DNA of 64,000 nucleotides from assembly GCF_048771995.1 (NCBI RefSeq), contig NC_133024.1:28660001-28724000 (forward strand), written 5' to 3'. The position numbers and the translations under genes were made by a program. The notes under the pieces are model-generated. The model had not been told where the DNA came from. It worked only from the letters and a program-made list of their open reading frames with translations, and did no database searches. Origin of the DNA: Taeniopygia guttata (taxonomy: Eukaryota > Chordata > Aves > Passeriformes > Estrildidae). How positions within the stretch are numbered: the stretch's first letter is position 1; every line of letters starts with the position of its first letter. This document shows, in pieces, positions 24,895 through 39,800 of the stretch.

Positions 24895-27800
24895 CTAGAT
24901 GTGAGAGTAAAAAAATTAAAGTGACTAGAAGGATTAAAAAGATGAAGGAAGAAAAAATGTAATTTCTTTCTGTACTCGCAGATATTTCTGTTTAATGCAT
25001 TAAGTAGTCCCCTAATTATAAGAAGGATACAGAACTAAGGTACAGTTCCGCAGCAGCTCAGGTTGCTGTGGTCACACTGCTTTTCTCACTCCCTCTTCCT
25101 CCACTTTCTCAAACTTTACCTTATATGAGTACTGCTGCTTTCACAACTGTGTTGTGTGCATGTTCAGGGAATGAATTCATCTGAAAAAAAGCTACTTCTA
25201 TAGAAGAAAAGTAATTCTTGGCAAGCAATATGAACTCTACTTGCAAGTTCACCATGCGACCACACCAATGAAACAGAAGGAGTCAAAGAAACAGCATCTT
25301 TATTTGGTTAAACTGCTATGGAACTGTATATAAATAAGTAAGAACAAAGACAGAATTATAATTTTGCTACAAACTCGGCAAGAATAAGTGCTTTAATAGT
25401 ACTAGATGACTCCTAGCATTCTGAATCAATGGAAGGCCCTTCAAAAACCAGGTAAGAGTGGGAGAGTAAATGACCTTTACCTTCACCAGCATGTCAGCCA
25501 CGTGGGTGTGCTGGGAGTCCTCTGCAAACACCGAGGTGAGAGCCTCGACGTACCAGGACCCACGCTTGGTGTTCCTCATGGCCGCAGTGCCTGGCGAGAG
25601 AGTGTCCACCATGAAGACTTTTGGGGAACACAGGCACATGAAACTTCCTTATGCCCAAACAATTAGGGGCTGGTACCTTTCAGACAAGCGTATCCACAGA
25701 TCATATCTGAGCACGTTGGCAGCCGCAGCTTCAGACTTTCTTCCTTGTTTGCATCACTTTCCTCGCAGCCTGGAGAATCTGACCGTCCTTTGCCATCTCT
25801 TTGATCCACTCCCCGGTCCAACTCATCTGTGGTGGCAATAAACGAGGAGAGGGAGAAAGGGAGAAGAAATTATCCTGAATTACTGGATGTAGCTTCCCTG
25901 TACTTACTTAGTTTTGTGGTCAGTAGTGCCACAATTACTGTCAAGCAGAAAGTTTTTGCATTAATTTTAGGCTTTCTCACCTATTCTAAACTCATCTGAA
26001 AGTTCTGCACACACTAATGCAGGTACCAACAACTGCTGCACCTGCTTAACCTAACCTGATGTGGTCTGCCTGCTGATTTCTGCTCCCACCTCTTCCTGCA
26101 CAGATCATGGCATAACCATGAAAGCAGGGAAGTTTCTGGTAGCTCTCCACCATTCATGGAAGTATTTGATGCCTACCTATGAAGTTTTTATTTTCCACTC
26201 ATACCTACCTTGGAAATATCCAAAAATGTCTAGTGCACTTTACGATGCTAACTGTCTATTTACTGGAAAACTCAAACAAGAGCTGTAATTTTGGTTGCTA
26301 AGATCTACATTTAGGACAGGTAGAAAACCTGGACCAAGTATCTCACCTAGTTCTAAAACCTGATTACAATACTGCTTGTTTCAATTAAAAACATAAATTG
26401 TGCAGCAGAAAAACGCAAAATAATTGGAACCCAAACATGAGAGAGACTTCCAGTCCATGGAGATTCGTTTAAAACCTGGAGTGCATTTAATGCCCTTTCC
26501 AGGATTCATTAGTATGTATTATGCAAGTGTAGATATTCTCAATTGGTTTTCTGCATGATGCAGAGTTTCCATTATACTCTCAACTAATGGCTTAGTGGTG
26601 GTAACTTTGATAGTCCAGCTGTGTTGCAAGAAAATGAAAATAACATTTGACAGATTTTTCCATATAATTTTGCCTTTTTGTTTTCTTTTGTTCTAAGATG
26701 AGAAACTATTATTCTTTCTTCCTAACAGCAGAATCAGAGTCTAGTGTTATGAGGCTTAAGTGTCCACTGCAGAGGCCTTCCTACTAAAATGTTTCTCAAT
26801 TTTTATTGAATAGCTCATGCCTAAATAATACATTTGGATTTCTAACCCTTTAACAGGCAGTGGCACAGGTGGCATCTCATAATTATGCTCAGAAAGTGGT
26901 CAGCTCATAAGTCAGCAACATTGTTCTTTTCCTCTAAAAAGAAAACAGCACTGGGAGGGGTGTGATTGTCTGAAACAGGCTAGAATTAAAATCTCCATAA
27001 CTCAGAATTTCATAATGGCTTCCATTAAGTTCCTTTCTCATCTCTTTAGGGTAGCAATGCAATTTTTTTTTTTTCATTTTTAACCACACTTTTTAAATGT
27101 CTTTTATCACACTTCTCCAAATCCTTCCAGTTCTCTGTATTTTTAAAAATTTAGTGTACTGTTCACAGTGCATTTTATTTCAGAAGACTCAGGTAATTTT
27201 ACTGTCAAACTCTATTATTCACACTGTCATCACCCCATTATGTATAAAATCAAAACTTTTTTTGATTAAAGCTTCAGAATTACACATCTTTCTTGTGCAT
27301 ATCTTCAAACACCACTCCAATCAACTTAACTAAAATGTGTAAAGCACTAACCCTTTGCATACTTAACCTCTAATTTATAGAACCACTGCCAGAGATTCAT
27401 CTAGTCTGTTTAAATTGTACTGAAGCTCCAGACAGCTGTTCTGCCAATTAATTTAAATAACTGCTAACTACTCAGTTGTTAGCATAATTTTTCACTCTTT
27501 TGAATTGACTACATTAAACACAGATTCAAAGCAACTTCAAAGTTTAATTTTATGCCACACTGAAACTCTTCCCATTGTTTTCTGTTGCCACTGGTTTTTG
27601 ATCCATGACTGTAGGTGGATGACTTTAACTTCTTTAGTAGACTCCCACCAAAAGCTCATTGGGAATTAGGACTGTACCAACATTTATCTAGATTTAAAAA
27701 ATGTGTAATTAATAGAAGATAGAGCAGGCCTACAATGTAAGGTTAGAGAAGCAGAACAACTTATGTATTTCTCATCTTGTTTCAACTAGTTCCAGCTAAC

Positions 27801-30800
27801 TTGCATGGCACACATAGATTGACTACTATTTAAAAGTTGACAATGTTATTTATACAGTCCTTTTAATGCTGTCTAAAGGATGCACATTTCTGTTGACAGT
27901 TCCAATTACTTTTTAACTGGCTTTTCCCTCCAACTATTAATCAAGGTTTAAAAGAGGTTAGACAAACAGGGGTTTGCCTTCTTTTCTGTTTTTTTTTATT
28001 AAATTGAGTTTTTCCTTCCAGTTCTTCAAATATCTTAATCCTTTGTCTATCACAATATCCTAGATCTAAAGCATTGTGTATAGCAAGCTTTACCATTCTT
28101 CCTTAACAGCAACTTTTTTGGCAATACAAAGGCCAAACTTGATTTGTTAGTCTTAACAGACTCCTTATGGTAACATTATAGCCAAATAAACATAATTAAC
28201 CTAATGAGGCCAGCTGAAAATTCTGCCTTATTACACTTATTTCCACTCTGAGTCTGCACATTCACATTTGTTCAAGAGTATCTAAATGGTCATTCACATA
28301 AGGAAAGTAATCAGATTCAATTAATATTGTAAACTTGCATGTTAAAATACTCCCAAATGCTTAAAAGGATTAAGTATTTCTGATCACTGAAATACTTCAT
28401 GTAGACTTTGGGCATTTACCTGCACTGGTATTAAACAAGAGTAGAGACTAGAGGACAAACTGTAAAGCTTGCTAAAAATGAGAAAGAAGTGAGACAACTG
28501 CGAGGAACAAGGGAAAAGGAGGGGGGAAAGCATACACACTAGGAAAACTCCTCTATCATAATGGAAAAGAAGAAACTGTAAGACAGAGTTTCACTTTGGA
28601 ATATCTGCAATTTCACAGAGTCCAAATACTAGAGGGAAAAATTTGGTCATTAGCAGATCTGAAAGGTAGTTACAGATGTGTTTGTTTAGTTACAAAAGGA
28701 AGGAAAAGTAATAGCAGAATTTAAAAAAGATACACAAAGCATACAGAACAAGCCTATAAGAATCATGAAAAGAGTTCTGTACAACAGCATGTAAGAATTC
28801 AACAGCAGTATTTCAAAAAGGATGCAAGGAAAGGTCATTTGAGGCTGAAAGCAGGCTAAGTTAAAGGAAAAAGACAAAACCCTAAAAATAATTGGAACCA
28901 ACTCTGACAGCTCAAGAAACCACCACAAGAGACACAACACATTGAGGATCCAGAGAAAGACAGGACCTCAGCAAGACTCCAGTGCTAGTGTACTGCTCCA
29001 TGCTGTGCTGCTATTTGTGCATCGTGTGCCCCACTCCCCCTACTGCAGGCACAGCATGAGGAAGCCTCGGGGTATGAGTGGGACATGACAGAGCTTTATG
29101 TCACTAAGGTGCTCTGGGGTCTGCAAGTCAATGCACACACCTCATGCAGAGCTAAAGACACTTACAGAGCAACAGATGCAGTGGCAGCAGCAGGGCAGAG
29201 GGAGGTGAATATGGGTCCCACTTACACCTGAGAGAAGCAAAGAGGAAAGTTGACAGCAAGTTGAATGTGAGGGTGTGCATGTGTGCAAAATGAGCCTTAA
29301 TGGCATGCCAAGTACATGGCTTTCAGTGTTTGGGCACTCACCTCCTCGACAGGCCTGAATAAAGAACATTTTTGGCTTATTCTGGAGATTTGGGCAGTTT
29401 GCATTATCAAAGAGCCGGAAAGTCTCCTGCAACTGAGAGAAGAGAGAGAGGAAATTTCTTCACTGTAGCCTTCTGTAAGCCAAACCCAGTTTCACCTTGT
29501 TTCCCTGTCTTTTGCTTATGACCTCACCAGTCTTGGTAATCCTCTCCTTTATCTGCAGACTCAGCGTGTGACAAACACATCCCTTCTCCACCCTCTCCCC
29601 AGGTTCGTACTTGCTTGGGTTCATGAACTCTACCTGGTATTTATACAGAGATAATTTCTCCTACTTGCTATTTTTCATTTTCCAGACCACTCACAGACAG
29701 CCCCCCGCCCTTTTCTTCCCTCCAGCCCTTACTTTTCTTCTATTTTAAAATATGTGACTCCTCAGTTTTTTTGGTTTTTTTTTTTTTTTTCCCTTTTTAA
29801 ACATGGTTACTTTCCTAGAGATAACCTACAACAAGAGACCAGGACTCAGGAACATACCTCTAGTAGTTTGCCATCACTGCCATAAACCCCACCCTCCACA
29901 CCATGGGAAAGCAGAGCTATAATGCAGGAATCCACATCCCGATGATCTTGCAGCTTGGAGAATCTCTCCAATGCATTCTGCATGTCCTAGAATAGTGTGG
30001 GGGGGGAAAAGTTCAAAGCTTTCCTGACTTTCATAGGGAAAGTGAATCAATTTTCTGGGAAGAACACAAATGGCCCTCCGGTCACAAAGCAAATCCCCAC
30101 ACACATCAAATTTACATGAAAAAGACGTGTTCTATTAAAAAAAAAAAAAGGCAAAATATTCTTGTTCTTTTATGCAATATTCAGTCCTAAGTATAACGCT
30201 GTGAAGCAGGAATCACTTGGGCCAACAGAGGAAACCAAGTGATATTTTGCAGAGTGATATTTTGCAAGTGATATTTTACACTGACACTGGAATCTGGATG
30301 GCATGTTGGAGCAACTTAACAGATACATACTCTGGGACTTCAGGCATTCAGATACTAGTGGTCAAGTCAAAATTTAAACTGGAAAACTTCAGGAACTCTG
30401 ACAACATGGCAGATGCAAATACCTTCTATCAATGTTGCAAAAGCTCTGTTCTTGAATAAAACACTCTTTAACAGGTCCAGTATCACTAGAATTCATAGGG
30501 ATTTAAAAGGACTAAGATCAAATTATGCTGGAGAAGATAGTAATTGCATTCCTAAGGAGAATGCCTTGATTAAGATAGTAATGGAACACAACCAATTTTC
30601 CTAAGTGAAGCACATACACATTTTTAGTGAAGACTGAAAGAGTGGAACTGAACTGCATGGATAGACTGATGAATGGGATGCACACTGACTTCATCAGTGA
30701 AAGGACATGAAAACATCATAACATGAAAGACTACATCAAATATTTGCAAAGTTTAACTTTTACGAGAGTAGAACACTTGGAAAATCTAGAGTAAACAGCA

Positions 30801-33800
30801 GACTTCATTAATTTGTGATTTTAACACCCATGCCAGGTGTGGTCTCAAAAGTCTTCCCCCTTGCACTAGGGTCAGACCAGAGTAGTAGTCCTCTTGCAGT
30901 CCTTTGTCATACTACTATTCACTGGAAGAGCTCAGCCTTCCAAGCTTTCTCATGCTGATCACTATGAGAGCAGACATCATCGTGTTTAGCCTCATTTTCT
31001 ATTCTTAAGTGATAATTCGTATCTTCAAAGCTCAGCTACGTACCACAGAGAACCTCTTGAGACAATTAAGAAACAAACTCATCCACACCAGTTGTCAAGT
31101 ACTGGGATCACCCCCTTACCTGTGCAGTTTGATCACAAAAAACAGTGACTCGATACCCGAGATGCCTGAAAAGCATCTCCAGGGAAGCACAGTCCACGTC
31201 TCCCCCTGCGCGATACTCCAGGTCCTTCTCGCTGCTGAAACGGACGTTGCTGAGGATCAGTGCTAAGCCTCTGGGCTCTGATGTCAGCTTGTATGCCTGA
31301 AAGGAAGATTAAAATCGGGTAAATTTAGACTACACAAGGAAATAATGATGTGTTAGAATAGAACAGCAACTAGAATAGAAAACCAACTTGATACACCTGT
31401 GCTTGCCAGCCTCCACAACTGACAATGCTACAATACTATTAATAATAAGTTAGACTGCCTTGCCTTATTCCTCATTTTAAAAGAAACACAGCTTATCCAT
31501 TTCAAACTGTGAATTAGATATTGTAAACTTTTTCCCCTTTCCTTACCCCAGCAGGGCCCCATATATTTGTGTCACCCCCATCAAATGACAACACCATGCA
31601 AAATTTAGCTAACGTTTCTTAATTGCTGTTGGGAGCAAAGATGTAAAATAACAATGAGTGTCACTGTAACTGCAAGGGACTGTCAGCCATTGATCTTCAA
31701 AATTATGCAACTGGCAAAAGATCTAATTTAAGAGGGGTGCCTTCAGATTAAGTTCCCTCTCTGTCTTTACCACTTTAACAACAACAAATCAATACTAATT
31801 CACTTACTATTACTCCTGTAAATTGGAAGTAAAATTTAATACTAAAGGAGAATATCAAATAAGGTATATCCAGGCACAGATGTAAAAGACGCTTAGTCAA
31901 GCTCACACTGGCACTGCTTATTAATCAAGTCACCCCCACAGACAGTTCCAAAAAACCCCGAAACAATAACCCCTCAAAACCAACACACAAACAAAACCTC
32001 TGTTTCATTATACATAGAGCTTCTGACATTGTATAACCCTAATGAAGTGTTTATCTCACAACACAAAGTAATTTTTCTTTAAGCCCACTCCACCACAATC
32101 TATTTACAGACAGAATCAACAAAAAGTAATTAGACTACATATATAACTTCAAACACTGCAGCAGATTAGAAATTCAAATTATTCTACCCACAGGTAGAAT
32201 TCTAGCACATAATCCTGACCTGGTTCTTAAGCCTCAGGATTCTAGTGGGTATAGCTGACAATTAAAACAGGCAACTTACTAGTTGAAAACATTGTTCTAC
32301 TATCTTACAGTCATCTACAGGGTTTGTCATCTTACAGAAAATGAGGACACAGAAAAATAAACTTGAGGCAATAACACATGACAGCTCACAGAGAGCAATA
32401 GTACAGAAGTCATTCCACCAAGCTCTTCATGATCAAAAAAACAGAGGCAGATTTGTTTAGAGTTACAGAACTTCTCGGGATTTCTTGACACTTGTAAATG
32501 AAACCACATCAAATGAAGCACGACTGGTAACACCTTTCAGTTACACCAACAGAACAACCTTCATCTGTATCCCAGTGAAACACTTCAACTCAATCCTAAG
32601 TGGCACATATTCAGCTGATAGATCCAAACATCTCACATCTTCAGACTTTCTCTGCCAACCTACCAAGTGCTGATGATTGTGATAAAATTCAGGAGTGCAA
32701 TACTTCACTGGAGGAATTGAGGGACCATCTCTGTTATCCAAGGAATGTTCCATTGGTTCTGTGCAAAAACAAATACATCAATAAAAATTAAAAATTTCAG
32801 AAACAAAGCCTCTGCACTAAAGTAGTAACTTGCCAATTCTGAACTATATTCATTTATGCATATTTCATACCTCCAAAATTTTTGTTTGATCAGGGACTAC
32901 TGACACAAAATGAAACACAGAAGAGAAAAAAAGTACTGTAATGATATACTTGTTTTATTTATTTTAACTGACAGCTATTATTTTTGCTTGTATGTGGGTT
33001 AGACTTATCTAAGGCCTAGTCTACAGAGTATGAAAACAGAATTCTCATCTAATTTAAGATCCTTGTGCTTTCTGCTGTTTTGCACAGTATGTTCTTACTT
33101 TTAGACTTTGGCTGACAAAATGTTGCTAGAAAATTTCAAACAGAATACTTCTTTCCTTTCATAAAAGGCCTCCCATGCTGAACACATGCATAAGTGATCA
33201 AACAAGACAATTTTAACTTTCATAAAGTGCAAAAACTTTTTCTTTTTTCATCTGCCTTTGAACACTTTCCTCTGGATAACAGCAGATGAGGGGAATGATA
33301 ATCAACTATTTGCCATTTGCAGACAAACACTCACTCCTCTGTACTGAAGAAACTGAGCTAATGACATTCACGATCTCTTCTGAAATCCTCTTTCAGCCTT
33401 TTGAGGCATGGCTCTCCTGGTTGGAGGAACATATGCTCTAAAAAAATCAAAACAACCCAACCTAAAACCCTTGCACATAAATAAAAAGTTTCCAAAAATT
33501 AGACACTTGTTCTTTTAACACCAGAGAGAGCTCCTAGTAACCAGCATAAAGGTAAACCTGTGGTTAGGGAAAAAGTACTCCAGGCATTTCCAGAAACAAC
33601 ATAAAAACCAGCAAGGAGATTCATTCCAACTAATGTTTATTAGACCAGTCCCCTGGTCTAAGTTGCAAATGCATATTAATGAAAAGCTGATTTGCTGCAC
33701 TTGACAGAAGCTACAGAAAACCATGCTGGATACAGGTAACACATATAAGGCCTTAATTTTTTAAGAAGTAAGTCTTGGTTAAGGGATATTGCCTGAAGTC

Positions 33801-36800
33801 AGTATCTTATGAGAGCGCTAGCTCAATGAAATTCTACTACAGTTCTTAAAGAAAATCTTTGCGAAGTCTAGAATTCTACTGACATATACTGTTTTAAGCA
33901 ACAAAGTGTCCCATAAGAATATATGAAACTAACAAGAAAAATGTATTGGTTGTCTCTTCCCATGTGCTATAAAGCACCCTCTTTGATCATAATATAGTCA
34001 GTTTACTGTCAAGTTTGCATTCCTGGATAAGCAAAGTGGTGGCAAGCTTATTTCTACGATCACATTTAGACAGTACTAAGAAATTCACTACCAGGAGCCA
34101 ACCAGGTAGCAAATCATGTGCAACTCACCAAGCCAACGGGGTCTCTTTGAATTACAGGACTCACTGGCAGGGTATGGAAGATCTGACTCATGACAGTGTT
34201 CAAGCTACAAGACATCAATAAATCCGTGAAAAAGAGTAGCACAAAATAGCTTTTTTTTACATCTCTATAGTACAAAGCTAAAGGTATCATGGAAGAAAAG
34301 ATACATGCATTTATATACACACATAAAAATGACTGAAATATAATATTATGGTCACTCCCAAAAGAAACATTGTAACAAGACAGCAGCAGCACTTTCAGCG
34401 CAAGACTCCTCCCTGTCTGATCATCTGCACTTCTACCCAAATCCTCAGTTTAGAATCTTTACACTGGGGTCATCTTAGCTTTCTCAGTTTTAACAAAAAC
34501 CTGATTTGTCTTGTGATTCCTATATTTATGTCTGCTGTCAAGATTTCATTGTTTGTATAGTAAAGCAAAATTGAAAACAAAAAATTAAAAGGGTAGTCTG
34601 ATAAATTTTACATTTTAATAAGGGAACAATTGTTCAAAAGTATTTGCTCTCCCTTCCTCTTTATAAAATACGTTTACTGAGAGTTGCCGTTCTTGCCAAT
34701 GCACTAAGAACATGGAATCTTTCCAAAACTCTTCCTTTAGTACGACATTACCTATACATAGTGAAAAGGTGAATAAATAACAAAATAAAGAAATATTTGT
34801 TTCCTTAAGAGTCTACTCAGACAATCACTGAAAATTAAACCAAGAAAGTTCAGAGAAAAAAAATAGTTTCCTTTTAATTTTTGGATTATTGATCACACAT
34901 CCATTAAGAACTTGTTGGATGTAAGAACACTGCAGGAACCTCATACAGTTCAACAAAAAGAAGTGCAAGGTCCTGTGCCTGGGGCACCAATATATCCTGG
35001 GGGCCACCCAGCTGGGAATCAGCTTGGCAGAAAAGTACTTGGGTATTGCCAAGCCAAAGAGGAGCCAGAAATGTACTCTTGGCAAAGGCAGCTGGTACCC
35101 TGGGCTGCACTGGGAGGAGTGATGCCAGCAGAAGAGATGAAGGGAGGTGATGCCCCATCCCCCTCAAGGGGAACTTATCAATGTGAATGGATACCCAAAA
35201 GGAGGGTGCAAAGAGGACAGAGCCAGTGGTGCCCAGTGACAGACCCAGAGGCCATGGACACAAACTGAAACACAGGAGCCTCCCTCTTAAATATCAGGAA
35301 ACGCTTTTTTATTGTGAGGTGCCTGAGCACTGGAGTAGGTTGCCCAGAGGGGCTCCAGCCTCCATCCTTGAAGATATTCAGAAACTGCCTGGATGTGACC
35401 TTGAAGCCTACTAAAGCTAACACTTGAGCACGGAAGTTGGCAGAGTTGACTTCCAGAGGCCCTTTCCAACCTCTACCTTGCGATTCTTTATGAAAATTCT
35501 CTTCTTCCCAAGTTTCTTCCTCTCTGCTTGTGCTAAGGCTACTACAAGTTTCAACTTGCAACAAAACCATCCTATCCTTTGTAAACCATTGAGTTTTCCC
35601 TATTTTATTAAGTTCCTTTTGTGACCAAACCCAACCTGAAATGCAAGCCATCCACCCTGTATTTTTAAAACTGCTGTACCCTTGCAATCTCATGGCTCAG
35701 GCTGGACATTGTCTTCAGGATCAGTGTCTCCAGATGCTGCTGTTGGGTTTCTCGCAGAGCTTCACAGAAGGCTGAGAAGGCATTGGGGCCTCTCTTGGGC
35801 AGCAAATTGAGGAATTCCACATTTCGGTCGAAGCTCCCAGACTTGGCCTGAACCCAGAGGAAAAAAAAAACCAAAATTCATACTGAAGTAACACCTGACA
35901 TAATTAGCTTTCAACGAATCATCAAAACTGTTTTTTCAGAAAAACATTTCACCGCTATGCTTAGTTGTGCTAGAACCACTATTATACTCTTCTTAGTTTA
36001 TTTCATTCACACTCCTCTGTTCCTATTTGCTCAAGAGTATATGAAAGCAAAACAAGCCAACAATTCATACATGAGTACACACAGTAACACAGAATTCACA
36101 GAATCACTAGGTTGGAAGAGACCTTAAAGAACATCGAGTCCAACCCATGCCCTAACACCTCAACTAAACCATGGTACTGAGCGTTACATCCAGTCTGTTT
36201 TTAAATACATCCAGGGATGGTGATTCCATCACCTCCCCAGGCAGACCATTCCAGAACTTTATGACTCTTTCTGTAAAAAACATCTTCCCAATAACCAACC
36301 TATATTTCCCTTGAGACAGCTTGAGACTTTGTCCTCTTGTTCTGTCAGTTGCTGCCTGGAGAAAGAGAACGAGCCCCACCTGAATACAACAACCTTTCAG
36401 GCAGTTGTAGAGGGATAAGGTCACCCCCAAGTCTCTTTTTCTTCAGGCTAAACAGCCCCAGCTCCCTCAGTTGTTCCTGAATACACAATATTTTCTCTAA
36501 AATTTTACTTCCAGTTACTGCTGGAATAGTATCTACTTCTCAATTAATACACAAAGTCAAAAACATGCTTCCACTACTATCCAATAGTTTATGGTCTCAC
36601 AGAGAGAGTCAAATCCTCCAGCAAACATTAAATAAAATACTTACTATATGCAGTCAATTCCAGAATGGTATTTCCTATGTACAGACAAATACATAGACCA
36701 ATGAAGCAATATATACTACTATATGTGGAAAAGTAACCAAAAAATGAAACAGTGCCAAGAAGTTCTAATTGTTACAACTTTAACAGGTAAATGACAACAA

Positions 36801-39800
36801 AATTTAAAATTTATACAATAATACCCTTCCCTGTGAAATCTAAACCATGTACCAAAAATCATGTACCAAAACACTGGGTATCAGAAATAAATTTTATTTA
36901 TTTGGAATTAATAGTATATTTTTTTAATTACCACTTAGATCTGAGATCTCTCCTTTTAGTGGACAATTGGGAATAGCTGATGAGTTACACATAATTAAGG
37001 CTTAACAATACAACAGTCACAGGAAAATCAGAAAAAAAAGAAGCCTTGAGGTAAACGTGTAAATCTTCGCTACAGAAGTTATCACAATCTATCATAATTA
37101 TCAAGCTCAGTGTCAAAAATAGTTTGGTTTGGCCCCAACACATTGTTTGAGAGGATATTGCAAAATCTTGTTGATCCAATGTTTATGAACCTACTTAGAA
37201 TTTCAGACCAATGTTCATTCATGACTGACTAAGAGCATTTATTTTTATCAAGAGTGTTCCTTGGCTTCAGTGTTCTGTGCCTTCCCTTATTTATCAAACT
37301 TCTTTCTATAAATTGGTCTTGATTTGCTACAGGAAACAAGTCACTTTCTTCCATAAATGGCCTCTTTCCCTTTACAGTGTATGTACCTTTTCAGAGTACT
37401 ATTGACTAGAATTGCTGATAACAATGTCTTACTTGTGTCTTCCCAGAAGTATGAAGGCACCTTTCTCCTGGCAACACTGCTCCATTAGCTGCCAAAAATA
37501 ACCACCTCCATATATTTGCATCTTGCTGTAAGCTCACTGAGTTTTATTGTAACTAACAAATTAAATTGAGACTTGATTTCTTAAGTAGCTAATGAATTCT
37601 TCTTCCTTTTTGCAGCTGTTTTGAGACAAGGTAAAGGTCATTCGTCTTTTTCACAGTCTGTGACTCTAAGCCATAAATTATAGTTAAAAATAGAAACTAA
37701 CTTCAAGAACCAGAATGTTAGTTTTATTGAAAAGTTAATTTTCCAGAATATTCATATTCTGTACTTTGTATGCACAGCAGTCATCTTTTGGCAGACTTCT
37801 TCCTTAATGCTTCCTTAAACACTCAAAGGGCTGTGCTTCCTGATATGACTTCATCTTCAGCATCACATTTGGGTTATATGCTAAATAATGTTCAGCAAAT
37901 ATTCAGAAGTTAATAAGACACTTCTTTCATTTTATTTCCCAATACATCCCTAATTTATTTCTTTCCCCTCTAGATGGGTTTGATAATCTGCATAACAGAA
38001 ACTAATCGTAAATTAATTCTGAAGTCCTGTCAAAATTCTGTATTAGTCTTATTACACACCTGCAGAATCCATAGAAAAAGCATATAAATTTGACAAACAT
38101 CAAATTTATCTCGCTTGTCAAAAACAGTGATCCCTTCATTACTGTCTAGTGATCAAGAGAGTAATTAAATGTCTGTATATATACAATCTCAGTCTTTGAT
38201 TACAGTACAGAGTACTCAATTTGTTTAAAAAGCAAGAAAGCTCTTGCTACCATATGTGCAATTTGTACATATGTGCAAAAAAGTACAACCCAGAGCTCTG
38301 GAAGAATATCTGATGCTCTGACAAGAAGGCATTTATACAAATAGATGTTGGAGCTTGCCTTAAGAACAACTGTTTCCACTGTCCCATTTTATTTCCAAAA
38401 TAAATCCCCCTGTGTTTGAAACCCCCCTCTTCTGTGCTTTCACCTAGATAATATAACATCATTTTCACTACAAAGTAAACACAATTTTTTTCTTTACACT
38501 GCATTGAAAGTATATACTGTGGAAAAAAACTCACATGGTTTAATATCTTTCTGAATGACCTAATTTAAATTCAATGCTGTCAGATCCTAATATCTCCCCA
38601 CATTTCAGACATCAAAGGAAGCAGCTTCAACTTACTGATTCTTCTCCAGTGTTGTACACCTATAAACTCTCTACTTACTCTTCATATTCCTTGTGAGCTC
38701 CTTATCCAGTTCAACCACCTTTGCCTTCAGTGGCTCTTCCTGGAACACACTCCCCCTCCCATCTTTTTCTTGGGGTAAAGTTTCAGTACTGGTTTGACAC
38801 CTCACACTTGGAAAAAAATGTCATGGCTCATCTCCCTGAGCTCCTTGACTTATTTCACTTTCCTTAGATTACAGAAATTTATTTAAATGCTCTATTTACA
38901 GAATTTTCTGTTTCCAGAAAATTTTCCATTTTCTTCCTTTGTTTACCTTAAATTAAGCCAACAGGACCAGTGTAACCATTGTTTTTTAAGAAAAGATTAT
39001 TTAGAACATAACTATTTATCCAGATCTTGATTTCCTGACTTTTTGGGGGTGCAGGAATATATATATAGAAGCAGTCAGTTATAATATCCATATATATATA
39101 TACAGGATAATATATTCTTTTTCATCAGACAATGGCATTTGGCTCCTCCTGTTTCCATTAAAGTACCTGGCAATCAGCATCACAATACATTTTCAATAAC
39201 AGGCTACTTAACAGCACTCCTAAGACCTGTGCTCACATTAGCCAGAGACAGGAAGAATATTAAAAATTCACAGACCTACCACAGGAAGATCAAAAGGCAA
39301 GACAAAGTGTTTTCCATTCAAGTGATTTTTTTTAAAACACATTTTACTTTTTCTCCATACCACTGTCTAGGACTATTCAGTAAAAGTTCCCTTCATTTTT
39401 ATCCTTCTAGTACAATGCATATTCTGCAGATCCAGCTTTCCTTCCACCTCTGCCATATTTCTATTTTTCTTGCAATTTCCAGATCAATCCCTGCAACAGT
39501 AGTTCAAGTCATTCTGTTCTCTTGCTCAGGCTGCTACTGCTATGTATACACATTTAAGCACTTCGTTAGGTGTGTTTATTGTATTAGGCATAATTTTTCC
39601 ACTAAGCTATTACTCTTTATCTGACATATCCATCATAACACCTTTCTCCTTACTGATAATCCACTGCTAAGTATTGCCGCATTCCCTTTTACTCAATTAC
39701 ATCTGGAGGGGAAGATTCTTTTAGGCTTCTTCCCTTCTGTCTCAGTTTAATAATTTTTACCTACAACAGCACCTTGCCATAAAGAGTACTTTCTCTATCA

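Noticed and set aside
39139-39624. 161-codon plus-strand open frame in CASP2 intron 1
   Set aside because: No domain, AT-rich codons, antisense to CASP2, no splice or promoter context. Judged chance.
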